This document shows positions 34,444 through 43,055 of a stretch of 64,000 nucleotides of DNA, in pieces (position 1 is the stretch's first letter; each line of letters starts with the position of its first letter). A model generated the notes under the pieces. The model searched no databases and was not told the DNA's origin. It saw nothing but the letters and a program-made list of their open reading frames with translations. The position numbers and the translations under genes were made by a program. The DNA is from Pokkaliibacter sp046614695 (GTDB taxonomy: Bacteria > Pseudomonadota > Gammaproteobacteria > Pseudomonadales > Balneatricaceae): assembly GCF_046614695.1 (NCBI RefSeq), contig NZ_JBKKHQ010000016.1, forward strand, positions 1 to 64,000. The letters are read 5' to 3'.

Positions 34444-34521
34444 GTTCCTTCTCGCTCAAAAGCATAGATGCATTGTAGGTGGGAAAAACCGATAGATCGA
34501 ATGAAAAGGTATCGGTATTAT

Positions 34522-34536
34522 ATAACCTCAGGTTAT
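34522..34536. promoter_or_regulatory. LysR-type T-N11-A palindrome
   Basis: ATAACC-TCA-GGTTAT is a perfect dyad containing T-N11-A, the classic LysR box. It lies 14 bases before the LysR start codon and about 80 bp before the dadA start, suiting control of both genes. Confidence 0.6.
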
Positions 34537-34550
34537 GGTCTGGAGGGGTT

Positions 34551-35444
34551 ATGCGTTTACGTCATGTGGAGTTGTTGCAGGCTATCCTGCAGACCGGATC
34601 TATCAGCTCAGCCGCGCAGTTACTGAATATTTCCCAGCCTGCGGCGAGTAAGGCACTGAGTCATGCCGAGCATCAATTAGGTTATAAGCTATTCCATCGG
34701 GTTAAGGGACGTCTTGTGCCCTCCGAGCAAGCCTTGCGTCTGGCGCCTCATGTGGAGAAGGTCTATCAGGCCTTGTCACAGGTGCAGCGTTTATCGCAGC
34801 AGCTCGGACAGCCGATTGAACATCCCTACCGTGTAGTCGCAACACCTTCTCTGACGCATTATCTGATGCCTCGGGTGATGGGAGCCTGGTACGCCAGTGC
34901 GATGCCGAGTATGGCGCTTGCCAGCCTGCACAGTTATCAGATGATGGAAGCATTGATGCTGGAAGAAGGCGATGTGGGCCTGACCCTGCACCAGCAAACC
35001 CACCCCTTATTGCATTCGCAGGTGGTGACGCAAGGCAAGCTCGGGGTTATTGCCCCGGTCGGGACCTGGAGTGATGCCCAATTGCGACAGCCCATCAGTC
35101 TTGCCGATTTACTGCATCAGCCGCTGGTAGGTTATGCCCAGGCCGATCCGATGCATGCTGTGATGCTGCCCTTCTGGGAGCAGGCGGGCGTCTTGCCCAA
35201 CTACATTGGCGAGGTACAAAACTACCAGTTGGCACGAAGCCTGGTGGAGGAGGGTCAGGCCTGGGCCATTCTGGATGAGTTCACGCTGGCGGGTGGGCAG
35301 CAGCGCTTCGAGGTGCGCTGGCTGAAAGAATCCGTTCATGTTGCGCTCTATGCGGTATGTCGTCTGCAGGATAAGGACAGCCAGCTGTTCAGCCGCTTCC
35401 GTCAGATTCTGATGAATACCTTTGAGCCCATGCGACTGGCCTAG
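34551..35444 (+). CDS. LysR-family regulator, probably of dadA
   Basis: 297 residues from the ATG at 34551, preceded by GGAGGGG. The helix-turn-helix is typical (MRLRHVELLQAILQTGSISSAAQLLNISQPAASKALSHAEHQLG in outline), followed by the two-lobed effector domain from about 90. Divergence from the D-amino acid dehydrogenase gene and a perfect T-N11-A box between them suggest control of D-amino acid use, with a D- or L-amino acid as inducer. Confidence 0.9.
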   Translation: MRLRHVELLQAILQTGSISSAAQLLNISQPAASKALSHAEHQLGYKLFHRVKGRLVPSEQALRLAPHVEKVYQALSQVQRLSQQLGQPIEHPYRVVATPSLTHYLMPRVMGAWYASAMPSMALASLHSYQMMEALMLEEGDVGLTLHQQTHPLLHSQVVTQGKLGVIAPVGTWSDAQLRQPISLADLLHQPLVGYAQADPMHAVMLPFWEQAGVLPNYIGEVQNYQLARSLVEEGQAWAILDEFTLAGGQQRFEVRWLKESVHVALYAVCRLQDKDSQLFSRFRQILMNTFEPMRLA

Positions 35445-35491
35445 CCGCCGCAGGGCGACCAGGCATTCGTCTGCGAATAGCGAGTGAGTTG

Positions 35492-36139
35492 CTACTCTAC
35501 ACGTGCCATGGCGCGCTGAAAGGCGCTGTGACTCTTAATGCGTTTAAGATAGCTCAGCAGGTTGGGGTAGTTATCCAGCGAGCGACGCTTCTCCAGCGTC
35601 AGAAGTGGAAAGCTCATCTGAATATCCGCACCACTAAGCTGGTTGCCGGCCAGCCATGAGGTCTTTGCCAGCGTACTTTCAATCAGCTTAAGTTGTGGCT
35701 CCAGCCGTGGTTGTACAAAGGCATCGCTCATTCCCTCACCCAGCTTGTGGCCGATGGGGCGAATCAGTGCTGGCACCGGGGATTCCCCCATCTTTTTGCA
35801 AAGAATCATCACCAGTAGCAGCGGCATCAGGCTGCCTTCAGCGAAATGCAGCCAGAACCGATACGCTTGCAGACCTTCGGGGGTGGCTGGGCGCAGATTT
35901 TGCTCTTCGTCATAGCGATCAATCAGGTATTCGATAATCGCACCGGATTCGGCCAGTACCAGCTCATCGTCCGTCAGGATTGGCGCCTTGCCCAGAGGGT
36001 GAATCTTTTTTAGCTCCTCCGGGGCGGCCATGGATGGATCACGGGCATAGCGCTTGATCTCGTAACTGAGATCAAGGCATTCCATGGCCCAGGCGATGCG
36101 CTGTGAGCGTGAATTCTCAAGATGGTGAAGGGTTAGCAT
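35492..36139 (-). CDS. glutathione S-transferase family protein
   Basis: 215 residues. The thioredoxin-fold N-terminal domain has the active-site region HHLENSRSQRIAW (a catalytic Ser), the cis-Pro in GKAPILTDD and the glutathione-contacting AESGAIIEYL; the all-helical C-terminal domain has LAGNQLSGADIQMSFPL. It conjugates glutathione to electrophiles or reduces peroxides. It lies 23 bp downstream of the BrkB-like gene on the same strand, a likely operon. Confidence 0.9.
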   Translation of the reverse strand: MLTLHHLENSRSQRIAWAMECLDLSYEIKRYARDPSMAAPEELKKIHPLGKAPILTDDELVLAESGAIIEYLIDRYDEEQNLRPATPEGLQAYRFWLHFAEGSLMPLLLVMILCKKMGESPVPALIRPIGHKLGEGMSDAFVQPRLEPQLKLIESTLAKTSWLAGNQLSGADIQMSFPLLTLEKRRSLDNYPNLLSYLKRIKSHSAFQRAMARVE

Positions 36140-36162
36140 GAAGCATCCTTGTCAAAGAGGGG

Positions 36163-37185
36163 TCAGGACCCGGTATCGTCATTTTTCAAAGCAGCTTCCT
36201 TGTCTGCCTTCTTCTGTTTAGCTGCCGTCTGGCGCTTGGAATGAAGCTGGCGAGAGGCTGTTTTTTCCTTGCGTAGCCGCTCTGTGTACTCTCCCAGATC
36301 TTCAAGAGGAATCGCATATCGGTTGGGGTGAATGTTATGGCCGCAGGCCTCGGCATAGACCTGAGTCACTTCTGCCCCGAAGAAGAAAATGCAGGCTGAG
36401 TAATATACCCACATCAGAATCAGCACCATGGCGCCAGCGGCGCCGTAGGTGGAGGTTGTACCTTCCCGGCCCAGATAAAGAGATAGCCCAATCTTGCCAA
36501 GGGTAAAGAGTACGGCGGTCACAAATGCGCCAATCCAGACATGCATCCAGCGGATATTGGCATCGGGTAGCACCTTAAAAATCAGTGCAAAGAGAACGGT
36601 CGTCACACCAAGGCTGATCAGCACGTTCATGCTCTGCCAGAAAATCCCCGGCAGCGGCATCACCAGTGTGAGCCAGCTGGAAAGGCCGGCGATGATGACG
36701 GTGATCAACAGAGAAAAAATCAGCAGCATGCCGATCAGGAAAACCATGATGAGCGAGATGCTGCGATCAAGCAGGGCGCCTCGCACGCCACGGCCGGGTT
36801 TGCTGGCTATCCCCCACATCATGTTCATGGCTTCTTTCAACTGGCTGAACACGCCGGTTGCGCTGAAAAACAGCAGCCCGGTGCCGAGCACGGCCATAAA
36901 GCCATTGAGTTTGACGTGGTGAGTGCTGGCGATCATGTTCTCTATAAGCTGCGAAGCCTGATCGCCGAGAGTGGTTTCCAGCTGCTCCTTGATGGCGCCG
37001 TGGGCAGCATCTTCTCCAAAGATCAGGCCGGCGACAGCAATGGCGATGATCATCAGGGGGGCAAGGGAGAAAATGGAGTAATAGGCAAGAGCCGCGCTGT
37101 GACGCATTGCCCGGTCATCAATAAAGGCCATGGCGGAGCGTCGCAAAATTTTCCACAGGCTGTACTGGGGCCGAACAGAAGTCAT
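36163..37185 (-). CDS. YihY/BrkB-family inner-membrane protein
   Basis: 340 residues from the ATG at 37185 (MTSVRPQYSLW); an earlier frame to 37236 adds cysteine-rich residues unlike the family. Six hydrophobic helices and the signatures HSAALAYYSIFSLAPLMIIAIAVAG, GAAGAMVLILMWVYYSA and FFGAEVTQVYAEACG mark the YihY/BrkB family. A Lys/Ala-rich cytoplasmic tail of about 50 residues follows. Its role is not established despite early ribonuclease and serum-resistance labels. Confidence 0.88.
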   Translation of the reverse strand: MTSVRPQYSLWKILRRSAMAFIDDRAMRHSAALAYYSIFSLAPLMIIAIAVAGLIFGEDAAHGAIKEQLETTLGDQASQLIENMIASTHHVKLNGFMAVLGTGLLFFSATGVFSQLKEAMNMMWGIASKPGRGVRGALLDRSISLIMVFLIGMLLIFSLLITVIIAGLSSWLTLVMPLPGIFWQSMNVLISLGVTTVLFALIFKVLPDANIRWMHVWIGAFVTAVLFTLGKIGLSLYLGREGTTSTYGAAGAMVLILMWVYYSACIFFFGAEVTQVYAEACGHNIHPNRYAIPLEDLGEYTERLRKEKTASRQLHSKRQTAAKQKKADKEAALKNDDTGS

Positions 37186-37370
37186 GGGGCAACAAATCCT
37201 TTTGGCGGTAAACATCAGGGCCAGACAAGTAAACACAATCGTCAGGCATTGGACTCCAACTGTGCCACTATGTGTGTAACCTTTGCGGGCACCGGCTTCA
37301 AGTCCTGCTTACAGACTGAAGCCAACCGGAGCGCCCTTTCAATTGAGCACAACCTGAACAAGGATGTCGG

Positions 37371-37799
37371 ATGCTGATGGTTTTTGCGATAAATGCACTG
37401 GTCGTGGCCACCTGTGTGCTGGTGCATTACGAATGTCTTGAACTAATGAGCCGCTGGATTCCACGCTTGCCGTTGCGCCACCGCTTGCGGATTGTGATTG
37501 GTGTGTGGGGAGCGCTTTGTGCTCATGCCATAGAAGTCTGGCTGTTTGCTCTGGCTTATGACTGGATGCTGAAGCGCCCCGGCTGGGGAACGCTGACGGG
37601 CAATCTTGATCACAGCCTGTGGGATCTGGCGTATTTTTCTTTCACTGTTTTTAGCACCCTGGGCTTTGGTGATATTCAGCCCGAGGGAAAATTGCGTTAT
37701 CTCACCGGGCTTGAGTCGCTAACAGGCCTGGTGCTGGTGACCTGGACGGCATCATTCCTGTTTCTGGAGATGGAAAAAGAGTGGCGAAAACGGCGCTAG
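37371..37799 (+). CDS. two-helix ion channel, potassium-channel type
   Basis: 142 residues. Hydrophobic helices at about 2-20, 38-58 and 97-120, with a pore loop FTVFSTLGFGDIQPEG just before the last helix. This matches the Ion_trans_2 family, with the K+ selectivity filter T-x-G-Y-G-D written here as TLGFGD, a natural variant. There is no cytoplasmic RCK domain, so gating must depend on the pore module itself or on partners. Confidence 0.82.
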   Translation: MLMVFAINALVVATCVLVHYECLELMSRWIPRLPLRHRLRIVIGVWGALCAHAIEVWLFALAYDWMLKRPGWGTLTGNLDHSLWDLAYFSFTVFSTLGFGDIQPEGKLRYLTGLESLTGLVLVTWTASFLFLEMEKEWRKRR

Positions 37800-37840
37800 T
37801 TACGCCGTCTTTAAAGGGAAAGAGGAGTCACTAGGCTTGC

Positions 37841-38377
37841 TTACTCTTGCTGGAGCAGTGTTTGACTCAGGTTTTCCCAGTAGAAACGATAAGCCCAGAT
37901 GCTCGGGCCGCCCTGATGATGGTGCAGGCAACGCTCCACCCGTTCTCCACCCCAGCGCAGATACGAATTAATGGCTGCCCGGTTGCCTTCGGCCACCCAC
38001 AGATGAAGCGCATTACAGCTCTGAATATCGCGGCACCAGTGCGCTGCATGCTGAGCCAGCTGCCGGCCAAGGCCGCGGCCTTTCATGTCCGGATGCACAT
38101 GCAGGTTGTCGATCAGGCAGCCCCATTCCTTCAGATCATCGTTGGTGTGACAAAAGATAAAACCAACCAGTGCATCGTTCAGTTCAGCCACGCAGAGATA
38201 GCCTTTCGGGGTCGCCAGGGTTTCCAGCCAGTGCTGGCGGTGCATATGCGGCACCTGCTCAGTCAGAAACTGTGCAGGGAAGATTTCCTGCAGGCTGGTC
38301 TGCCAGCTCAGGGTATGCAAGGCGGCGATGGCCTCGACATCCTGTTGTGTGGCAAGTCGGAACTGGATACTTGTCAT
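37841..38377 (-). CDS. GNAT-family N-acetyltransferase
   Basis: 178 residues. The acetyl-CoA-binding strand-loop motif is clear in DNLHVHPDMKGRGLGRQLAQHA, with LHLWVAEGNRAAINSYLRWGG downstream. It transfers acetyl from acetyl-CoA to an amine, target unknown. Its ATG overlaps the srkA stop codon (TAATG), so it is translated directly after the kinase and the two may act on the same pathway. Confidence 0.88.
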   Translation of the reverse strand: MTSIQFRLATQQDVEAIAALHTLSWQTSLQEIFPAQFLTEQVPHMHRQHWLETLATPKGYLCVAELNDALVGFIFCHTNDDLKEWGCLIDNLHVHPDMKGRGLGRQLAQHAAHWCRDIQSCNALHLWVAEGNRAAINSYLRWGGERVERCLHHHQGGPSIWAYRFYWENLSQTLLQQE

Positions 38378-39411
38378 TATTCTTTCCAGAAGTGTTCGGC
38401 CGCTTCCAGCGCGTGCCGTTGCTGATGAAGGCTGGTCAGATGGCCAGCCCAGTAATCGTCCCGTCCAAGCCAGGGAAAGTGGATCGGGAAGGCCGGATCA
38501 TCCCAGCGTCGTGCCAGCCACGCTGAGTAGTACATCAAACGCAGCGTGCGAAGAGCATCAATAAGGTATAACTCGCGACGATCAAAGTCGGCGAAAGTCT
38601 CATAGCCTTCCAGCAGTTCGGCCAGCTGCAGGCGCTGCTGAGGGGCATCGCCGCTTAACAGCATCCACAAATCCTGAATGGCCGGGGCCATCACGCTGTC
38701 ATCAAAGTCGACGAAGTGCGGTTGCTCATCACGCCATAGTACGTTACCGGGGTGACAGTCACCGTGAACCCTAAGGCGCTTGACCTGTCCTGCGGCGGCA
38801 AAGTGCTGTTTGAGCAACACCAGTAACTGCGACGTTACCTGTTGATAGTCATCTTTCAGGTAATCCGGCAACAGAGGGCTTGTGAGCAAAAAGTCGCGGC
38901 TGTCTTCACCAAGACGTTCAATGCTCAGCTCCGGGCGGTGTTGATATTGAGTGGCGGCACCGGCCAGATGGATACGGCCCATGGCCATGCCCAACTGATA
39001 GAGGTGTTCGGGGTTATCCAGCTCGGGAGGGCGGCCACCCTGACGGGGAAACAGCGCAAAGCGAAACCCCTGACTGTTAAATAGCGTCTGTTCAGGTGCC
39101 AGAGTTTCGGCACTTTCTGCCTGATAGCGGCTGACCAGCTCCTCTGCCGATAATGGCGCGACCACAGAAAGTTCCTGTTCGGCCAGTTGGCGGCAGAACT
39201 GATGCTCTTCGAGGATGGCCTCATCACTCCAGCGCAGGGGGCGATAAAACTTGGCGATCAGCGGCTGGTGGCCTTCGATCCCGACCTGATACACACGGTT
39301 TTCATAGGAGTTCAGAGTAAAGAGACGAGCATCACTGAGCAGACCGGTGCTTTCCACCGCATCCAGCACCACTTCCGGTGTCAGGGCTTCGTAGGGATGG
39401 TGCTCACTCAT
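38377..39411 (-). CDS. srkA: stress response kinase A (YihE/RdoA)
   Basis: 344 residues with an aminoglycoside-phosphotransferase/choline-kinase fold. An N-terminal ENRVYQVG and IAKFYRP carry the ATP-binding Lys; the catalytic loop is RVHGDCHPGNVLW and the metal site is HFVDFDDSVMAP, exactly as in the SrkA family. In E. coli this kinase protects against oxidative and envelope-stress death. It is the first gene of a two-gene unit with the GNAT gene. Confidence 0.92.
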   Translation of the reverse strand: MSEHHPYEALTPEVVLDAVESTGLLSDARLFTLNSYENRVYQVGIEGHQPLIAKFYRPLRWSDEAILEEHQFCRQLAEQELSVVAPLSAEELVSRYQAESAETLAPEQTLFNSQGFRFALFPRQGGRPPELDNPEHLYQLGMAMGRIHLAGAATQYQHRPELSIERLGEDSRDFLLTSPLLPDYLKDDYQQVTSQLLVLLKQHFAAAGQVKRLRVHGDCHPGNVLWRDEQPHFVDFDDSVMAPAIQDLWMLLSGDAPQQRLQLAELLEGYETFADFDRRELYLIDALRTLRLMYYSAWLARRWDDPAFPIHFPWLGRDDYWAGHLTSLHQQRHALEAAEHFWKE

Positions 39412-39634
39412 GCTTAACTGCTGCTCCGGATCGTGCGTTGACGCAAACAGAGTGCTGTCTGCATCCTTAAAGATGGAAGCAGGATTGTAGGAGCTGGGCG
39501 TTCAGAATGCCAACGCTGGCGAGATAAAGCCCAGGCTAAGCGCGGTTTGCGCTCGAAACACTTTTGCCGCAGACCTGGCCTCGCCATAATGGCGGATCTT
39601 ATTTCCAGAAACTTTACGGTAAACAGGAGCTGTC

Positions 39635-39877
39635 ATGGCGGAATCGCCGTTTCGAGATGATCTGCTAAATCCGCAGAACCTGATGAAAATCGCTCGTATG
39701 CCGATGCCCTTTGGCAAGTATGAGGGTCGTGCGCTGATTGATTTACCGGAAGAGTATTTACTCTGGTTTGAGCGAAAGGGGTGGCCAAAGGGCGAGATCG
39801 GTCAGCTACTGCAGTTGTGCCTGGCGATTCGGATTGAAGGTCTGGAGCAGGTCGTAAGACCACTTAAGCAGTCCTGA
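39635..39877 (+). CDS. DUF3820-family small protein
   Basis: 80 residues. The core MPMPFGKYEGRALIDLPEEYLLWFERKGWPKGEIGQLL is the family hallmark (MPFGKYKG...LP..YL.W), also labelled putative quorum-sensing-regulated virulence factor. It is a small soluble cytoplasmic protein, function unproven. The start ATG at 39635 has AGGAG a few bases upstream. Confidence 0.87.
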   Translation: MAESPFRDDLLNPQNLMKIARMPMPFGKYEGRALIDLPEEYLLWFERKGWPKGEIGQLLQLCLAIRIEGLEQVVRPLKQS

Positions 39878-39911
39878 AATTATTGCGCAGTAACATAGAG
39901 AGAGTAGAAGG

Positions 39912-40010
39912 GGCGCCTGCCACTCCTCTGGCTGGCGCCAATAGGTCAGGCCCGTGACAAGTACCTGACCTCATGGGGACTGAAGGGGATCATCGCCGGA
40001 TGCCCCCTTG
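39912..40010. repeat. tandem inverted repeats between convergent genes
   Basis: Three hairpins follow one another: GGCGCCTGCCA/TGGCTGGCGCC (39912-39939, one mismatch), AGGTCAGG/CCTGACCT (39943-39971, perfect) and AGGGG/CCCCCT-type arms around 39982-40010. None has a T-run. They may be REP-like elements or Rho-independent mRNA stabilisers. Confidence 0.45.
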
Positions 40011-40036
40011 GTCCGACGATCACAGCACTGCGCGCA

Positions 40037-40627
40037 TCAGGATTTAATGAAATTGCGCAGTTCTTTGCTGCTCAGTTGCCCGTCCTGATTGGTATCGAGT
40101 TGGTCAAAGTGCTGGGACAGTACCGGGAAACTGTCTTTAGCTTCCTCTTTCGACAGCATGGAATCATGATTGCTGTCCGCTTCTTCCCAGCGCGCTTTCA
40201 GGGCGGCGGTATTTTCTTTGACCGCAGTCTGATCCTTAAGTTTCATCGGGGATTTGATTTTCCCCTGAAGCTTATCCTTCTGCACACTGGCCCAGTAGGC
40301 GCTACCTTCTTTGGTAGTGACGTAGCCGTCTTTATTGGTATCCATGGAATCAAAGTAAGCGGCCATCTGTGGTGATTGCGCGGCCATCTCTTCTTTGGAC
40401 AGTTGCTTGTCGCCGTTTTTGTCCGCCTTTTGCAGAGTCTGCGACCATTCCGACTTGCCTTGCTGCATCATCTGATTAATGTCGCTGCTGGAAGTCTGCG
40501 CCTGTGCACTGATGCTCAGCGCGGTCAGTAAGCCGCCGCTTAGCAAGGTGGCTACACCCAGATGGCGCTTGCGCAGGTTCCGGGTTTTGGCGGCGTTTGA
40601 GGTCGACAGCGTTTTGCGTAAAGTCAT
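40037..40627 (-). CDS. periplasmic EF-hand protein, four loops
   Basis: 196 residues from the ATG at 40627 (AAGGAG 8 bases upstream). A signal peptide (ATLLSGGLLTALSISAQA, cut near residue 43) leads to four EF-hand loops at 69-80, 96-107, 151-162 and 178-189. All begin with Asp and end with Glu; loops 2 and 4 are canonical (DTNKDG, DTNQDG), while loops 1 and 3 lack the usual glycine at position 6. It probably binds calcium in the periplasm. Isolated between hairpins and the ompR promoter region. Confidence 0.85.
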   Translation of the reverse strand: MTLRKTLSTSNAAKTRNLRKRHLGVATLLSGGLLTALSISAQAQTSSSDINQMMQQGKSEWSQTLQKADKNGDKQLSKEEMAAQSPQMAAYFDSMDTNKDGYVTTKEGSAYWASVQKDKLQGKIKSPMKLKDQTAVKENTAALKARWEEADSNHDSMLSKEEAKDSFPVLSQHFDQLDTNQDGQLSSKELRNFIKS

Positions 40628-40966
40628 TGAGTCACTCCTTTTACTGAACAGGGGCGTCAGGTGTGAATGTGAATCCCGCCGCATTAAACGCCTTTTGGCG
40701 TAATGGCTTTGCCGGTAAAGCCCTGACGCTCTGATCTTCCATCAGGCACATCCTGTGATGCGCTGATGGTTATATCCTGCCGTCACTCGGACCCGACTCC
40801 CAGCGCCAGAGGGTTTCCTTGCTTGGCGCGATGTTTCAAACCTTGCGCAGACGTTTCCTGGCTTGCCGCAAAGTCTGGTCGTCATGCGCTGTAACCTAAT
40901 GACCGCGCAGGCGTTGGCGGCAGGCGCTATGATGGCTGTCATTATGTAGAGGGGGATAAAACGCAG
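40628..40966. other. 339-bp divergent gap before ompR
   Basis: No coding frame. It contains a hairpin ACGCC-TTTT-GGCGT near 40689 and a -10-like TATGAT at 40928-40933, 33 bases before the ompR ATG, which could be the ompR-envZ promoter. No matching -35 is evident. Confidence 0.4.
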
Positions 40967-41743
40967 ATGAGTACTGCAGACCTTAACGCCCAGGCAGGCA
41001 ATAGCACCCAGCAGGAAAGTACCCAGGATCGCGGCAAACTGCTGATTCTGGATGATGAAGCCGACCTGCGTGCGCTCCTGAGCCGCTACCTTGGCGGACG
41101 AGGCTATCGGGTACGTCAGGTGGAAAATGCCAGTCAGCTGGACACTGCACTGAGCCGTGAGAGTTTTGATCTGCTGATTCTGGATGTGATGATGCCTGAG
41201 GAGGATGGCTTGTCGATTTGTCGCCGCCTTCGTAATGCCGGTGAAACCATTCCTATCATTATGCTGACGGCCCGCGGCGATGCTATCGACCGTATTGTGG
41301 GTCTGGAAATGGGCGCGGATGACTACCTGCCCAAACCCTTTGAACCCCGCGAACTGCTCGCACGTATTGAAGCCCTGCTGCGCCGTCAGCACATGCTCGG
41401 TGCCCAGGTACGCAAACAGTATGAGCGCGCTGTGCAATTTGGCCCCTGGCGCTTTGACCCTTTGGCCCGCGAGCTTTGCCGTGATGGTGAGTCCATTCAG
41501 GTACACAGCAGTGAGTTTGAACTGCTGCGCGCGCTGGCCGCCAATGCGGATCGTCCTTTAAGCCGAGAGCGTTTGATTGAGATCAGCCGTGGCCGTAACG
41601 CAGAAATGACCGAGCGCTCGGTGGATGTGCAGATCATGCGTTTGCGCCGGATTCTCGAGGACAATCCAGCCGAACCCAAATATGTCCAGACCGTCCGCTC
41701 CCTGGGCTATGTGTTGGTAACGGGTCAGGGGCATCATGACTGA
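40967..41743 (+). CDS. ompR: OmpR-type response regulator
   Basis: 258 residues. Receiver domain (about 24-140): acidic pocket Asp29/Asp30, phospho-acceptor Asp73 in LLILDVMMPEED, Thr101 and Lys123 in YLPKPF. A winged-helix DNA-binding domain follows (SSEFELLRALAANADRPLSRERL, RSVDVQIMRLRRILEDNP, VRSLGYVL). Compared with E. coli OmpR it has about 18 extra N-terminal residues. It overlaps envZ by 8 bp, so the pair is coupled. It controls porins and osmotic response in relatives. Confidence 0.93.
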   Translation: MSTADLNAQAGNSTQQESTQDRGKLLILDDEADLRALLSRYLGGRGYRVRQVENASQLDTALSRESFDLLILDVMMPEEDGLSICRRLRNAGETIPIIMLTARGDAIDRIVGLEMGADDYLPKPFEPRELLARIEALLRRQHMLGAQVRKQYERAVQFGPWRFDPLARELCRDGESIQVHSSEFELLRALAANADRPLSRERLIEISRGRNAEMTERSVDVQIMRLRRILEDNPAEPKYVQTVRSLGYVLVTGQGHHD

Positions 41744-43055
41744 GGCGGGCCGGCTGAAGCGTTTCTGGCGCTGGGCGATTGGCAGTCTCTTTGCCCGTAA
41801 TCTCTGGCTGCTGGCAGTGCTGATGTTGTTTGCCCAGTTTGCCAGCCTTGAGATTACCCGTGAGTTTATTCAGAAGCCGATGACCCGCGAGCTGGTCTCT
41901 CTGGTGTCGCGACAGCTCACCGCAGTGAAAGCGGCAATGTCCGTGCTGCCGGTCGAGCAGCGGGATGCCTTTGTCGAGGCTTACAACGCGGAGTCAAAGA
42001 AGACCGAACCCCGGATTGGTGGTCTCTTTAATGTGCCCATTCTTCAGCACCTGCTGGTTCACAAGGCCTCGCGCAATCTGAAAAGTGCGGATATGGAGAT
42101 GATCGTTCGGCAGGATGAGCCCGGCTATCTCTGGATTCGCATGCCGCTGGACGGCAAGGTTTACTGGCTGATGGCGACAACGTCCGAGCTGCCGTTGGGC
42201 TTTTCCGGCGTTGCCATCGTGATCTGGGGCTCTGCGCTCTTGTTGGCGTTATTGGGTGCCTGGTATTTGCAGCGGTTGCTCAACCGGCCACTGTCACGAT
42301 TGGTGCAAGGCTCTAAAAGCCTGACACTAAGTCGGGGTATTGAACATTTACCCGAGGAAGGACCGACGGAAATTCTGGAGGTCACCCGCGCCTTTAATCA
42401 GATGTCCCGCTCCCTGAGCGAACAGGAAGAGGAACGTACACTGATGCTGGCAGGGGTTTCCCATGACCTGCGCACGCCGCTGACAAAAATGCGGTTGGCG
42501 GCGGAAATCATGGAAGATGTTGCCGATGAGGAAATCATCCGCAGCATGCGCCAGAGTTGCAGACAGATGGACAGCATTATCGATCAGTTTATGGATCTGG
42601 CCGGCCTTGGGCGGGATGAGTCCTGGGAAGTGCGTGAGTTGAGCGAAGAGGTCATGGCCGTACTGACGCTGACGGACGACAGCGATATTCAGGCAAGCCT
42701 TACGCCCAGCGGTAACTTTCGCGTTATGCCGCGAGCCTTTTCCCGGGTGCTGCTCAATCTCATCGAGAATGCCAGACGTTACGGCAAGGGGCCGATTGAG
42801 GTCAGTACCGGTCAGAGTGAACAGGGTCTGTGGATTCGTATCGAAGATGCAGGCCCGGGCATTGCTCCTGAGCAGCAGCATGAAGTCCTGAAGCCGTTTG
42901 TACGCGGTTCTTCATCGCGTACCGGAACGCCCGGTGCCGGGCTGGGGCTGAGTATTGTGCAAAAGATCATGCAGTTGCACGGCGGCGATACCCGTTTGCA
43001 AAACCGGCCAGAGGGCGGTCTGCAGGTCACATTGCTGTTTCCACCGGTGCTTTAA
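41736..43055 (+). CDS. envZ: EnvZ-type osmosensor histidine kinase
   Basis: 439 residues. One helix at about 20-40, a periplasmic loop, a second helix at about 150-172, HAMP (RLVQGSKSLTLSRG region), then the kinase core: phospho-acceptor His243 in AGVSHDLRTPLTKMRLAAE, N box VLLNLIENARRYG, G1 IEDAGPGI and G2 GAGLGLSIV. The H-box matches EnvZ, with His at position 243 as in E. coli. It phosphorylates and dephosphorylates OmpR. Confidence 0.93.
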   Translation: MTEAGRLKRFWRWAIGSLFARNLWLLAVLMLFAQFASLEITREFIQKPMTRELVSLVSRQLTAVKAAMSVLPVEQRDAFVEAYNAESKKTEPRIGGLFNVPILQHLLVHKASRNLKSADMEMIVRQDEPGYLWIRMPLDGKVYWLMATTSELPLGFSGVAIVIWGSALLLALLGAWYLQRLLNRPLSRLVQGSKSLTLSRGIEHLPEEGPTEILEVTRAFNQMSRSLSEQEEERTLMLAGVSHDLRTPLTKMRLAAEIMEDVADEEIIRSMRQSCRQMDSIIDQFMDLAGLGRDESWEVRELSEEVMAVLTLTDDSDIQASLTPSGNFRVMPRAFSRVLLNLIENARRYGKGPIEVSTGQSEQGLWIRIEDAGPGIAPEQQHEVLKPFVRGSSSRTGTPGAGLGLSIVQKIMQLHGGDTRLQNRPEGGLQVTLLFPPVL

